Shown piece after piece: positions 36,741 through 48,600 of a stretch of 64,000 nt of DNA. Numbering within the stretch: the stretch's first letter is position 1; each line of letters starts with the position of its first letter. The notes below the pieces were generated by a model. It was not told the DNA's origin, made no database searches, and saw only the letters and a program-made list of their open reading frames with translations. A program made the translations under genes and the position numbers. The stretch spans positions 14,083,337 to 14,147,336 of the forward strand of contig NC_087080.1 of the NCBI RefSeq assembly GCF_026151205.1, given 5' to 3'. Source of the DNA: Bolinopsis microptera. Lineage: Eukaryota; Ctenophora; Tentaculata; Lobata; Bolinopsidae.

Positions 36741-38472
36741 GATGTGGATACTGGTGGGGAGGTGAAACACATTTGTTTACTTTAATAGTAAGCACATGTT
36801 CAGCGGGTTGAGGAGGTGAAACACATTTGTTTACATTTTTAGGGTAAGCACATGTTCAGCGGGTTGAAGAGATGATACACATTTTGTATTATAGAAGGCT
36901 TGTAACACTTGTAACGCTTTCTTGTTACCCCCCTTTGAAGGCCCCGAATTATTTTATGAACGGAAGCTCAAAAATAACCGAGAAATCGACCTTCTTATTA
37001 ACTCATTTTTATGACTGTTTCTGACCTAAAATTGCACGAAAAATCGATTTAGCTAGGTTTCAGAACCTATAAACACTTCCTTATCCCTCAAAATCGATGT
37101 TTTATAGTTGATACGAGCAACAAGCAACATATGTTTTGATCCTTCGGTTCTACTCATGACCTAGGCAGTTAAAATGAACCCGACAGATCGAGGCAATCCT
37201 CACATTAACAGATCTAACTGGTACTAACACAATTTTCAGATATAAATGTTCTTTGCGATACGTTTATTGCAGCTTTGCAACTTGAGTGAAGACCAGAGTA
37301 CGAAAACACACAGCAGGTAAGCAACTCACTTTAGGTGACTGTTCCTCACGAGCATTCTGATCCTGCAACATATGAACAGCTAGGGAGATCGTCTCCTTAA
37401 TAAATCGGACAGGTACTATCACAATTTCCAGAGCACAGCATGATAACAAAGTCAAAAGAAACACAACGAAGGTAGGTTACCAACACCACAATATAACAAT
37501 TATACTAACAACTGAATTAAATTTATTCTGACGACGGGCAGCCCTGATGTGCTCGTTCATCCTCAACGAGCGACCACTTGTAATAGAGGTGTTATGTCAT
37601 GTGACACCGATCCGTCCAATCACAAACAGGACGAGTCAGCAGATCGATATCGTGTGTTTACTTTCCTTATCTTTATTTGACCCTCTGTTCACATTGTTAT
37701 CTCTACCACATCTCGGCTCGGCAAGGTCCGCGTGCAATATCTGCACCGCGGTAAACACGCCATGATTACGTCATGAACTTGAAATAGTGTGATTGTTGTA
37801 CTTATATAACCGTGCCCATTGCCCACGTACAATACAAACTGTTGGGGGAGGGGGGGGGGTTTAACCCATATAATACCAACAACTCTAAACTTTCGAATTT
37901 TTTGATGAAATTTTGTTTCCGAAGCACTGAGGTACCAACTCCGACGGTGCAATAATTATTTTGAAAAAATTCATATTTTTTATAGCTTTTTCGACCCGTA
38001 CTTTTAAAAAGTTCATTGTTGGAGCTTGCGTTTTTGGAACATTGCATCGTACTTTTAAAAGTACATCATATATTTGAATGATGTACTTTTAAAAGCACGG
38101 GTTTAATAAATAATGTACTTTTAAAAGTATGGGTTTAATGAATAGTGTACTTCTGTAGGTACGATAGGTAATTAAACAGAAACTCAGGGTCAGATAATAA
38201 AACTAAAAGCCCTTGTCAGAATGGCTGAATAAAATTTAAACAATACCATACAAAATTTAAGTGGTACATTAAACAAATCATGATAGTGGGAACAGCTATA
38301 CTTATAAACTACTATCATAATTCCATTTACCAATTTACTAGAATTTTACAAAAATTGTCAGGTTTTGTGCTTATCACTCTAACTGATGATAAGGCTTAAA
38401 ATAAAGCACACAAAGTGCAACGTCACATACTTCGCACTTAGCCAGACGCTTTTCACAACTTAAAGAATACCT

Positions 38473-38792
38473 AAAATGGTGAGAATGAGAAGAGAGTAGC
38501 AGAAGCTGAGAGAGTTCTAGAGGAGCATAAGAGAGTAGCAGAGGTGGAGAGAGTTCTAGAGGAGCAGAAGAGAGTAGCAGAAGCTAAGCGTATTCTAGAG
38601 GAACAGAAGAGAGTAGCAGAAGCTGAGCGTATTCTAGAGGAACAGAAGAGAGTAGCAGAGGCTGAGACAATTCTAGAGGAACAGAAGAGAGTAGCAGAGG
38701 CTGAAACAATTCTAGAGGAGCAGAACAACTCAGCTGAGGAAATGCATAGACTACAAGGAAAGGAATCTTATGTTGGAACAGCAGATTGCTGA
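38473..38792 (+). CDS. Open frame of six 13-residue coiled-coil repeats inside the transposon
   Basis: A 39-bp unit repeats about six times and translates as RVLEEQKRVAEAE with small changes, then ends NNSAEEMHRLQGKESYVG before a stop. The composition (E, K, R, A, with V/L spacing) predicts a long charged helix. No ATG opens the frame before the repeats, so it is likely an internal exon or a relic of a transposon-encoded protein. Function unknown. Confidence 0.45.
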
Positions 38793-38834
38793 TGGCACAC
38801 AATCATGTCAGTATTTAATAATAAACATACAGTA

Positions 38835-39029
38835 GCAGCCAGCAGAAAAGTCAGCATCGCCCGCATCCACGTGGAACGCTCAATTGGCTATCTGAAGCGG
38901 TACAAGATTTAGGGAAACAAAGTTGTGGCGAAGATGTTGCCTTATCTGAGCGACATCGCATTCGTGTGTGCCCAACTTGTTAATTTGAACCCTGTTTTTT
39001 TGAGGGAAGTGGACAGTGATTTTTTTTAA
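38835..39029 (+). pseudogene. C-terminal fragment of a DDE_Tnp_4-type transposase, one internal stop
   Basis: The frame reads VSIARIHVERSIGYLKRYKI, a stop, then MLPYLSDIAFVCAQLVNLNP. The RIHVER...LKR and FVCAxLVNLxP signatures are typical of the C-terminal end of DDE superfamily transposases in Harbinger/ISL2EU-like elements. The rest of the catalytic domain is missing, so this copy is dead. Confidence 0.7.
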
Positions 39030-40388
39030 ATTACCAGGTCTGCTTAAATAACTAAAAAATTATGTTAATATTCTGTTCATGACTGGACGATAAGTTCCTA
39101 CAATCCCCCCCCCCCCCCCCAACAGTTTGTATTGTACGTGGGCAATGGGCACGGTTATATAAGTACAACAATCACACTATTTCAAGTTCATGACGTAATC
39201 ATGGCGTGTTTACCGCGGTGCAGATATTGCACGTGGACCTTGCCGAGCTGAGATGTGGTAGAGATAACAATGTGAACAGAGGGTCAAATAAAGATAAGGA
39301 AAGTAAACCCACGATATCGATCTGCTGACTCGTCCTGTTTGTGATTGGACGGATCGGTGTCACATGACATAACACCTCTATTACAAGTGGTCGCTCGTTG
39401 AGGATGAACGAGCACATCAGGGCTGCCCGTCGTCAGAATAAATTTAATTCAGTTGTTAGTATAATTGTTATATTGTATTGTGGTGTTGGTAACCTACCTT
39501 CGTTGTGTTTCTTTTGACTTTGTTATGCTCTGGAAATTGTGAAAATTACGCTCTGGAAATTGTGATAGTACCTGCTCTGGAAATTGCGATAGTACCTGTT
39601 CGATTTGTTAAGGATACGATCTCCCTGTTCATATGTTTGTTATATATGGTATTAATTTATTATGTAACTTATTTATGTATATTATTCCTTAGTCTCGTAT
39701 GACCATAGTTGGTACTACAATAAGTGGGTTTCACTTCTAAGTTACCGTATACTAAATTGTTACAGGATCAGAATGTTCGTGAGGAACAGTCACCAAAAGT
39801 GAGTTGCTTACCTGCTGTGTGTTTTCGTACTCTGGTCTTCACTCAAGTTGCAAAGCTGCAATAAACGTATCGCAAAGAACATTTATATCTGAAAATTGTG
39901 TTAGTACCAGTTAGATCAGTTAAGGTGAGGATTGCCTCGATCTGTCGGGTTCAGCTTAACTGCCTAGGTCATGAGTAGAACCGAAGGATCAAAACATATG
40001 TTGCTTGTTGCTCGTATCAACTATAAAACATCAATTTTGAGGGATAAGGAAGTGTTTATAGGTTCTGAAGCCTAGCTAAATCGATTTTTCGTGCAATTTT
40101 AGGTCAGAAACAGTCATCAAAATGAGTTAATAAGAAGGTCGATTTCTCGGTTATTTTTGAGCTTTCGTTCAGAAAATAATTCGGGGCCTTCAAAGGGGGG
40201 TAACAAGAAAGCGTTACAAGTGTTACAAGCCTTCTATAATACAAAATGTGTATCATCTCTTCAACCCGCTGAACATGTGCTTACCCTAAAAATGTAAACA
40301 AATGTGTTTCACCTCCTCAACCCGCTGAACATGTGCTTACTATTAAAGTAAACAAATGTGTTTCACCTCCCCACCAGTATCCACATCT

Positions 40389-42569
40389 ATAGATGGCACT
40401 TTTTAAATATCTTTTCGATCCACCTATTGACCAAGATTTAATGATTTTTACTTCTCTGGTAGTTCTGTTGTTGAACATAATCCGTATAAATTAACAAATG
40501 GTGAGATCACCCAATCCTATAGAATTAGAACAACATAAAAGGAGATGAAGTGAGAATTATTTTTAAATAAGGAACACTGGCCCATTTGATCAACCTTATG
40601 TGCTAGCTCAAAGCTGGAATTGGAGTTACATACATACATACATACGTGATTTGGGTTCCACAGCTTTGTAGTCGATCGGAACAATCTTACCTAAATCCCA
40701 ACTCCAACCCTAACCCTAGCCATAACCCCGAAGCTAAACACAACCCTAACCACAACCCTAATAACCTTAACCCAAGTTAAGCCTTAAATTTGGATTTAGG
40801 ATTGGTATGTTTATGGTCCTCTATGAATCTTCATTTCTGAAGTGTAAGAGAAGTGTATGAGATTTGTTGCTAGTGATAAACTTTAGGTACCCTAGTGTGT
40901 GTCACTGTCTCTGCAGTGGAGCGACTTCTTTGTTGGGATCAACGCCGGCTGTTGATTTTAATTTAAAACTCTGCTGTGTCTTTGATCTGGCCCATAGTGC
41001 TTCTTAGTGTACAAAGGGCTTGCATCTTGATTTCGTATGTACTAGATGAAAGGAATTCGGTCGGAAGAATTTGAATAATAATGGTTCATTACAGCCTATC
41101 TAGTATAGGGCTCACTGTGTTCACTGTTCATGCTCAAGTATTTTGAACAATCGGCGGAGCGCACCCAAGCAAATAACTTAATCTGATTAACAATAGCTAA
41201 GTGAGATAGCTTCTGGACTTATTCCGGATTGCATAACTTAATAACTTAATAACTTAATAACTTATGCATTATTAATATTAGTGTCCCCGTATAATATAAC
41301 TCTTAAAGTTAAATGTTACTTTCATGTCCGCAGAATCATAACTAATTCTCTAAATCCCGCCAGACTCCATCGATCTTTCTACATCTTTCTTAAGATTATT
41401 CATAACATTAAATCTTAATTGCAATAACCAAGGCAAAAACTCTTATGTAAATTGGAACCAGCTTACCCTCCTTACCTCAGCGAGTCCTCCTCCCCAAATT
41501 ATCAGCACTCGGCGACTCTAAGTATTCTGGAAGTTGCGCTCCCTCGTCCAGAGATTTGGGACAATTATCATGTCATAATGCCTTAACAGAGTTAAGCGCT
41601 GTTAGACTTACTGTGCAGTGTGCACTAAACGAACATAGATTTATTAAGTTAACCGTTTTAAGTTTCACGCGTACCCATCTAGCGGCACGTTCCAATATGT
41701 TTAGTTAATATTTTCCTCCTAAACAGTTTAGGAGGAAAATGTTAACTTAACTGGCCCGTTTCAATAAGTTAGTTAATATTTTCCTCCTAAACTGGCCCGT
41801 TTCAATAAGATTTAGTTTAATTAACATTTTCCACTTACCTAGCGTGTTTAGTTAACAGTTTCCACCTCTTGGCTCATAAACACCCACGTAACAGTAAACT
41901 TTTCCAACCTAATATCAATCAGAAGATTAAAATTGTTGTGACACTCTCCTATTTGTGCTGGTGGCAGCACACACAAACCTGTGCAATTTGCAAAAATACG
42001 GCATTTAATCGTTATTTTTAATCTGAAACGATCTGCAAGGGCCAACTGCCAAGATCTGACATTCAATAGACCATTGATTCCTGATTAACCTCACCACTAC
42101 CTCGATTCGTTCGGCTCCCTGGATGTCCGCTGTAAGATTTAGATAGAATTAGAAACGCACAGGAAAACTGTCCGAAAATTCAGCTAATCGACATATTACA
42201 AAACGCATTTGAGGCCAAGTAAAACCGCTAATACATGTCCACAATCCACATGTTTCCTGTAACACATTATATTACCAGTCTTTTATACTTCTAATACACA
42301 TTACACGATTTCTGGCCACGTAAACGGAAATTAATACCTTCCTCTCTGTCTTTCTCGCTATAGAGACAGTCGAAACGTGACTTGTCTCAGTTAAGGCAAT
42401 CCTTGCTGTTCATTTGATCGCTTATTAAGCTTTAGTTATCAGTTAATTAACGAATACAGCAAGATTATTCTTAATTAGCTATAGCGATCAACCTCGAGGA
42501 ATTATCAGATGTTTTGATACTCAGTCTCTATTTTTCTCTGCTTAGTTTAGAAACTAGAAATTGACCGTG
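40389..42569. other. Intergenic upstream of the KLHL gene
   Basis: No exon recognised. Contains telomere-like degenerate CCCTAA runs (about 40690-40760), a TAACTTAATAACTTAA repeat (about 41226-41265) and an almost loop-less palindrome (41704-41746). The nearby phrase CCTAAACTGGCCCGTTTCAA recurs, indicating local duplication. Confidence 0.5.
41704..41746. repeat. Near-perfect 21-bp palindrome
   Basis: GTTAATATTTTCCTCCTAAAC is followed, after a single A, by its reverse complement with one mismatch. It could form a cruciform. No linked gene was seen. Confidence 0.85.
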
Positions 42570-42634
42570 ATGGAGATGAACAGTGTTGGAAGTGCACAGC
42601 CAACCCTCCGCACTTTGGTTTCATACTCTGGCAG
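42570..42634 (+). CDS. Candidate KLHL first exon 1a
   Basis: ATG, 21 codons (MEMNSVGSAQPTLRTLVSYS, then G) and two bases, ending at GGCAG|GTACTA. The phase fits the acceptor ACCGCAG at 44427, giving continuous reading into the BTB domain. It is a plain polar N-terminal extension of the kind seen before BTB domains. Confidence 0.5.
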
Positions 42635-45600
42635 GTACTAAACTTGGGGTGCCCTTTTAGTTTTAATGGAAGGGGGCGACCATTTTAAAATATGGTCGCC
42701 CCTACAAGTTCACTTTGATCCATTATTCGTTAGATCATTTTTATGGAAATGTAATGAGTTAGCATGAGTTTTCGTGTGAGATTTTAAAGTAATTAAACAT
42801 TAGCGCGGCAAATTATCGTTAAAACGCGTGCTAAATGCTAATAACCCCACCCCATAGTCCACGACCATCACTTGGTGTTTCGCATGTAAATTACACAAAC
42901 CTATGAGTGCAACCCATTGTCCGGGGCCAGATTTGTCTCTTTTGAGCAGCTAGCTCTAGGTATGTTACCCCAGTCCTGGGTAAAATAGATCATGTGCCCT
43001 CTCCCCCCTTCGTGTTCCCTCTCCTCCCTCCGCATGTCACTCTTTACTGTGCACAGCTGATTCTGGAGCAGCTAATGATCCATAAACGAGAAAGTCGATT
43101 ATTCTTTTCTTGAATCTTGAGCTCTGTACCAATTTTGTTATAAGAATTTGTAAGTGATGGCGAAGCGAAGCAGCTATCGCTCGAAAAGGAATGTTGAGAG
43201 GTGCGTGTGTAATCTATCACGTGTTAAATCATTCTACATTCAGAACGTTAAGATTCTTTATATACTAATAGTGGTTGAAATACAGTAGAATCGACGTATT
43301 TTTGGACAAAATGATTTCCCGACGAAATAAATGTTTCGTTAACATGAAATGCCCGTAGAAATAATTTGGTCTATCTTCTCCTTAGAGTTACAATTTTGGG
43401 ATATTATTGCCTTCAATTTAAGGCGATGGCTTTGCTGGAAGGCAATGACTTGGCTGTAGGGCTATCCGTCAGAATAACATACAAAACAAGTTAAAGTTAA
43501 TCACGTGACATTGGGCGTAGAGTGATTAACCATCATTCTCTACCATAATATGTCTACTATCCAGGCAATGTCTTGAAACGCAACATGTTCTTCTCTAATA
43601 GCAATTTTATTTGTTGCATAATTTGACTTGTACAATAAAGTGATTACTGATAACTGTTTTCCTATTCCAACAACAAGTTAGTTTCTCAGTTCGTCGGGTA
43701 GTTTTTCAGTTCAATATGTGATCGCAAAATAGGGACGGCATTCGACACAATCACTGATTTATCAACACTCAACATTTCAAGAACCAATCCGTGGACCAAG
43801 ACTTCATTACCAAAGAACATCATAATCAAAATAAATCGCGATTGCGACAATTCATTAAACACGTTGGATCATTATAAAGTTATAACATTATGTTGAGGTT
43901 TTGATTGGAGTATGGAAAGATAGATCATTTTGATATTAAATTATCAAGTATAATAACGTTTCGGACGACCGGCAAGATAAATATTAATCGATAAGCAATA
44001 AGCATGTTATACTTATAGCTCGGCTGTTTTGCTATTTCGTTTCAGATGCACACCTTAATAATCCAAAATAAAATTCCAAGCTTTTTAAAATTAAAGCAAC
44101 TTTTTTCTGAAACGTTTTACTACACGGGCCATTAAGTTTATAATTCGTGGATTTTGTTCCAATTTTCGCTACTTCACTCTAAGGCTCAAGCATTTCACAT
44201 CGCATCAATCTTGAGTACGTGTTACGTTAACTAGCAGGAACCCGTCTAACTCGAGTTTTATTAATTGTGCGTGCTTTATTAATTGAAATCGAAGCGAACG
44301 AAAGTTCAAGTAAGGAGAAACTTCAACTTCAAGTAAAGTGAAACTCCAAGTAAAGCGAAACTCCGAGTAAAGTGAAACTCCGAGTAAAGCATGAAAATAA
44401 CAATATTTTCACACCAAATCACCGCAGTACGACCAGTGTGACGGAGATAAAACACGACATGTACGCCGAGCACCTCCTCAACAATCTCCACGGAGACAGG
44501 TCCATGGAGACCTGTGACGTCATCATTAAGACCAAGGAGAACACGAGTATATTCGCTCACTCCGCAATACTCCGTCCTACTAACATTTACTTTAGGAAAA
44601 ACCTCGACTTTAGGTCAGTGGAACTGTTTTATCTTCTAGATTTTTATCTGTTTTAAGACTGCGACAAATAGGCCTCTTTCTTGTGCTTAAAAACAAAAAC
44701 TTCCTCCATAATTTAATGTGTTATAAGACAAAACAATCAGGGGCGTGCCCAGGGGGGCGATGGAGGCGGTCGCCGCCCCCTTTTTGAAATGTTGACCTAT
44801 AATTTTTTGTCGAAAATTGCTTTTTATAGCAAAAAAATATTTTTATAAAAAATTTTATAAAAATTTTCACAAAAAAAATTAAACGTCATCAAACACAAGT
44901 ATTACTTTTTAAACATATCTACTAATTTCGAACTAATTGAATAAGGCCGTTACACATGCCTTGTGCATACATTTTCCATGGGATTGCTGCCCTAATTCTA
45001 GGTAGCCACTCCTTCATGGTTTGGTGGGGATCGATGAGGCTCGTGACCCATGAGGCTCGAGATCCAATGAATCCAAAGAAATGGAAACACATTAAGAAAC
45101 AGTTCAAGCTTAAAAGAGTCAAGAGATTAGTCATTAGTGATTAGAGAGAGGCAGATTAATATGGGAGCTAAAGTATCTACTTTGATCTAGTATCTTCATG
45201 TACAATGTTAGATGCCTGATGATATCCACTTGGCATCTAGGCTGATAAAGTTCAGAAATTTCTAATGACCAAGTGTGTATCAACTGCTTTGAACCTTCTG
45301 TAATGATATCCTTAATCCTATTGGCTTAGCATATAATTCTATAATTCAGTCAAAAAATTTTCCGGGGGCTGCGCCCCCGGGCCCCTGCCGCCGCTCGCTT
45401 TCCTCGCGGCGGTAGCCTCGGAGCCTACCCCTTTCAACAATCCTGTGCACGCCCCTGAAAAAATCTTGGGCCCATTTGCCAGTTGTATCCTATATATTGC
45501 TATTATATTCCTAATCGCCATTAGGAACATTGATAAACTTTCTCATTTTCGATTTGCGACAAATGACCTCTGAATCACTTAACATATTGAGCTTGCAGAC

Positions 45601-48600
45601 ACCTTTGACACTTGACAGCCATAGTACATACTACAGACAATTACAATCACACAATAAACCATCTAGTCCAGTCATTTACGGACATTTTTGGGTTAGTACC
45701 TGCAAATTTTCAGATACCCACGAAACTTTGCACAGACCTTCCCAAAGGTATGATAAAACGATTTTCGGTTGGAGACATTTTTTTTACTTTGGGCAAAACC
45801 CAGGAGGGCCACGCCCATCTGACCCAATAACGTAACTGACCCCTTGCTTCTGAAGGTCGTAGAGACTTCAAAATAGGCTTAAACGAAGCCGCATATGCAT
45901 GTTTATATAAGAGTTATTGATCAACACATTGCCTAAAATCCTTACTTTTCGAGAAATTCGCCAAAAACCATTTTGGGCGTGGCGCTGAGCCGATTTTACT
46001 AACTTTTGATAGGATTGTGATAGAGTCTTTGGATAGAGTGCAAAAGAACCGCAATTGGCATATTTATATATGACTTACGAAGAAACATATGCCTTAAAGT
46101 GCTTACTTTTTCAGTTATTGGCGAAAAACTGATTTTCGGTTCCAGAAATCATGCAAAAATATGGGTATGTGGTACATTGGGCTATGAAGGCCTTAGAGAT
46201 TTTTGAATGAGTGCAAATTGTGCAGAATGGCCATGTTTATATACAACTTATGAAGCAACATGCACCCTTAAATGCTTACTTTTCGAGTTATTTGGGGGAA
46301 AAACAGAGAAAATTTGCACAAAATAGAGCAAAATTGGTTATATCAGCCATTTTTGCCTCCCGTTCTATGTTAATAACTCGAAAAGTAAGCATTTTAGGGT
46401 GCATGTTGCTTCATAAGTTGTATATAAACATGGCCATTCTGCACAATGTGCACTTATTCAAAAATCTCTAAGGCCTTCATAGCCCAATTTACCACATACC
46501 CATATTTTTGCATGATTTCTGGAACCGAAAATCAGTTTTTCGCCAATAACTGAAAAAGTAAGCACTTTAAGGCATATGTTTCTTCGTAAGTCATATATAA
46601 ATATGCCAATTGCAGTTCTTTTGCACTCTATCCAAAGACTCTATCACAATCCTATCAAAAGTTAGTAAAATCGGCTCAGCGCCACGCCCAAAATGGTTTT
46701 TGGCGAATTTCTCGAAAAGTAAGGATTTTAGGCAATGTGTTGATCAATAACTCTTATATAAACATGCATATGCGGCTTCGTTTAAGCCTATTTTGAAGTC
46801 TCTACGACCTTCAGAAGCAAGGGGTCAGTTACGTTATTGGGTCAATATGGGCGTGGCCCTCCTGGGTTTTGCCCAAAATAAAAAAAATGTCTCCAACCGA
46901 AAATCGTTTATTCATACCTTTGGGAAGGTCTGTGCAAAGTTTCGTGGGTATCTGAAAATTTGCAGGCACATGTCCATAAATGACTGGACTAATCTGCATT
47001 TTGCATTATGCTATAATATGTAGGATCGATGCGACGTATAATTACAAATGGTAATTACAAAATGATAATTACAAAATGATAATTACAAAATGGTAATTAC
47101 TGACTAAAACAGTGCTGCTTATAAAGTTCTTCTACAATCATGCTACTAAGCAAGTTGGAAATCGATTACGACATTTGTATTAGACAACAGATTGGACAAG
47201 TGCTCATTGTGCTCTTTGATACCTGAGAAAATGTGGCAACTTAGCCGACCTGTGTTTAATATTCATTATTAATATGCATATTTAGGGATATGCTGGAAAG
47301 AATCTAGAGTTGTAGGTTTATAACCTACCAGGACGCGCGCCGAGTTGGACTCGTCGACGGTCCTAATATATGGAACAAATATTTTACGAGTATCACCCGT
47401 TAAATCTAGAGCTGTCTCAAAATCGTTTCGCAAGTACTATTAGGAGGTCTTAATAACAATTTAACCATGTCACATAATCCAGCTGAACAACTGAACTACA
47501 ACTTAAAGTCTTAACTTAATCTTCCCCCCAGATTGTGCAAAGCTGGTCGGTACACTATTGACCTATCTCACCTCTCAGCTACTGCACTCCAGGACATCAT
47601 TGACTATCTGTACACTGGTAAGTAGACTAGACATCCAGATAAGGGGGGGTATTTTAGTTGCAGACTGAAGAAAACTCAAATGTGCACCATCTTTGATCCT
47701 CCCACATTTCATCTCAAGAAGTTTCACCCCCAAATAGTCGCCGGAAACGTAACTTAGTAACTCACTCTATAACCCTACTACCATGACAGTGACCCCCTGG
47801 TATAGCACCCTGGTATAGCACCTTGGTATAGCACCCTGGTATAGCACCTTGGTACAGATATACAGCCCCTGCAAGTCAGATCGCACATCTCAAATCATTT
47901 TATGTTACGGAGTTTCATATTAACAAGAAGCGATGTAACAAAGTCAATATATTGTATGTGGCCGTGGGGTGGCAAGTCCTCATTCATCGCAGCCCGCTAG
48001 TTTAACTGCCTCTCAATATCATGGGTCCAGGAACAAAAGCAGGCCCAATTAAGCTCGTCAGCAGCTCAGGTTGTTCATTGGCCTTTGTATTCTCCGATAC
48101 TGCATCTTTAACATGTAACTGTTGAGACATGCTCACAGCTTTATAACCGTACCCCGAACAAGCACTCCGGCACAAGGCCCAATATGCACAAGCTCAATAT
48201 GTTGATTAATTTAATCTGAACCGCGCTGGAGAACACGTGGTTTATCTGACCAATCGTAAAATCAGTCCCATTTTTAGTGCACCAGTTGTTCCTGTGTTCT
48301 GGTTCGGCTTGAACACCCCTTGTAACTAAGAATTAATCATCAAGCTTTCGTATCGGTAAAACGCTCTGCTTGATCATATTAGTAGCTCTTAACATGTCTT
48401 TCTGTCGAATGGGGGCTTCACACTCAGGACAATATAAAGTTTGTGTGACATTTCGCAGAGTATCGAAAATATCGGAAACATTTTCGTCCTTTCGAACTCA
48501 AAATCTAATTTTGTTGTTGAAAATGGTAACATTTCGCAAAATTTATGACATTTTAATTGTGTTTTTTGATGTTGGTTGCGAAACATGGCCCACAGTAATT

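Larger units (their letters stand above)
36741..40388. mobile_element. 3.6-kb DNA transposon with >1.1-kb terminal inverted repeats
   Basis: The left arm (36741 to about 37860) and right arm (about 39103-40388) are near-identical inverted copies. Both ends read GATGTGGATACTGGTGGGGA inward, with TA directly outside (36739-36740 and 40389-40390). The right arm is longer by about 170 bp, an insertion at about 39535-39770. The centre (37861-39102) holds a coiled-coil-like repeat ORF and a decayed DDE transposase tail. Each arm meets the centre at a G or C run. TA duplication with a DDE_Tnp_4-type relic suits an ISL2EU/PIF-Harbinger-related element, but the class is an inference. Mirror ORFs of 72 codons in the two arms are copies of each other and probably non-coding. 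Confidence 0.85.
42635..44427. other. First KLHL intron / upstream sequence
   Basis: Contains the alternative first exon 43157-43200, an 11-bp-stem hairpin (42673-42702) and, just before the BTB exon, an 18-bp unit (GTAAAGTGAAACTCCGAG) repeated about four times (44316-44390). Otherwise AT-rich and featureless. Confidence 0.5.
44614..47531. other. Second KLHL intron, made largely of mobile DNA
   Basis: Holds the hAT-like element 44738-45457 and the fold-back element 45664-46991. A short repeat of TAATTACAAAATG units (about 47040-47098) follows. The ORFs here lie inside the elements and are not exons. Confidence 0.7.

Noticed and set aside
37547-39417. Pair of matching 72-codon ORFs as a duplicated gene
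   Set aside because: They are mirror copies within the two arms of one transposon. Their similarity reflects the inverted repeat, not selection on protein.
40690-40760. CCCTAA-like runs as a telomere remnant
   Set aside because: Only a few irregular units embedded in unique DNA. Chance or simple-sequence drift is enough.
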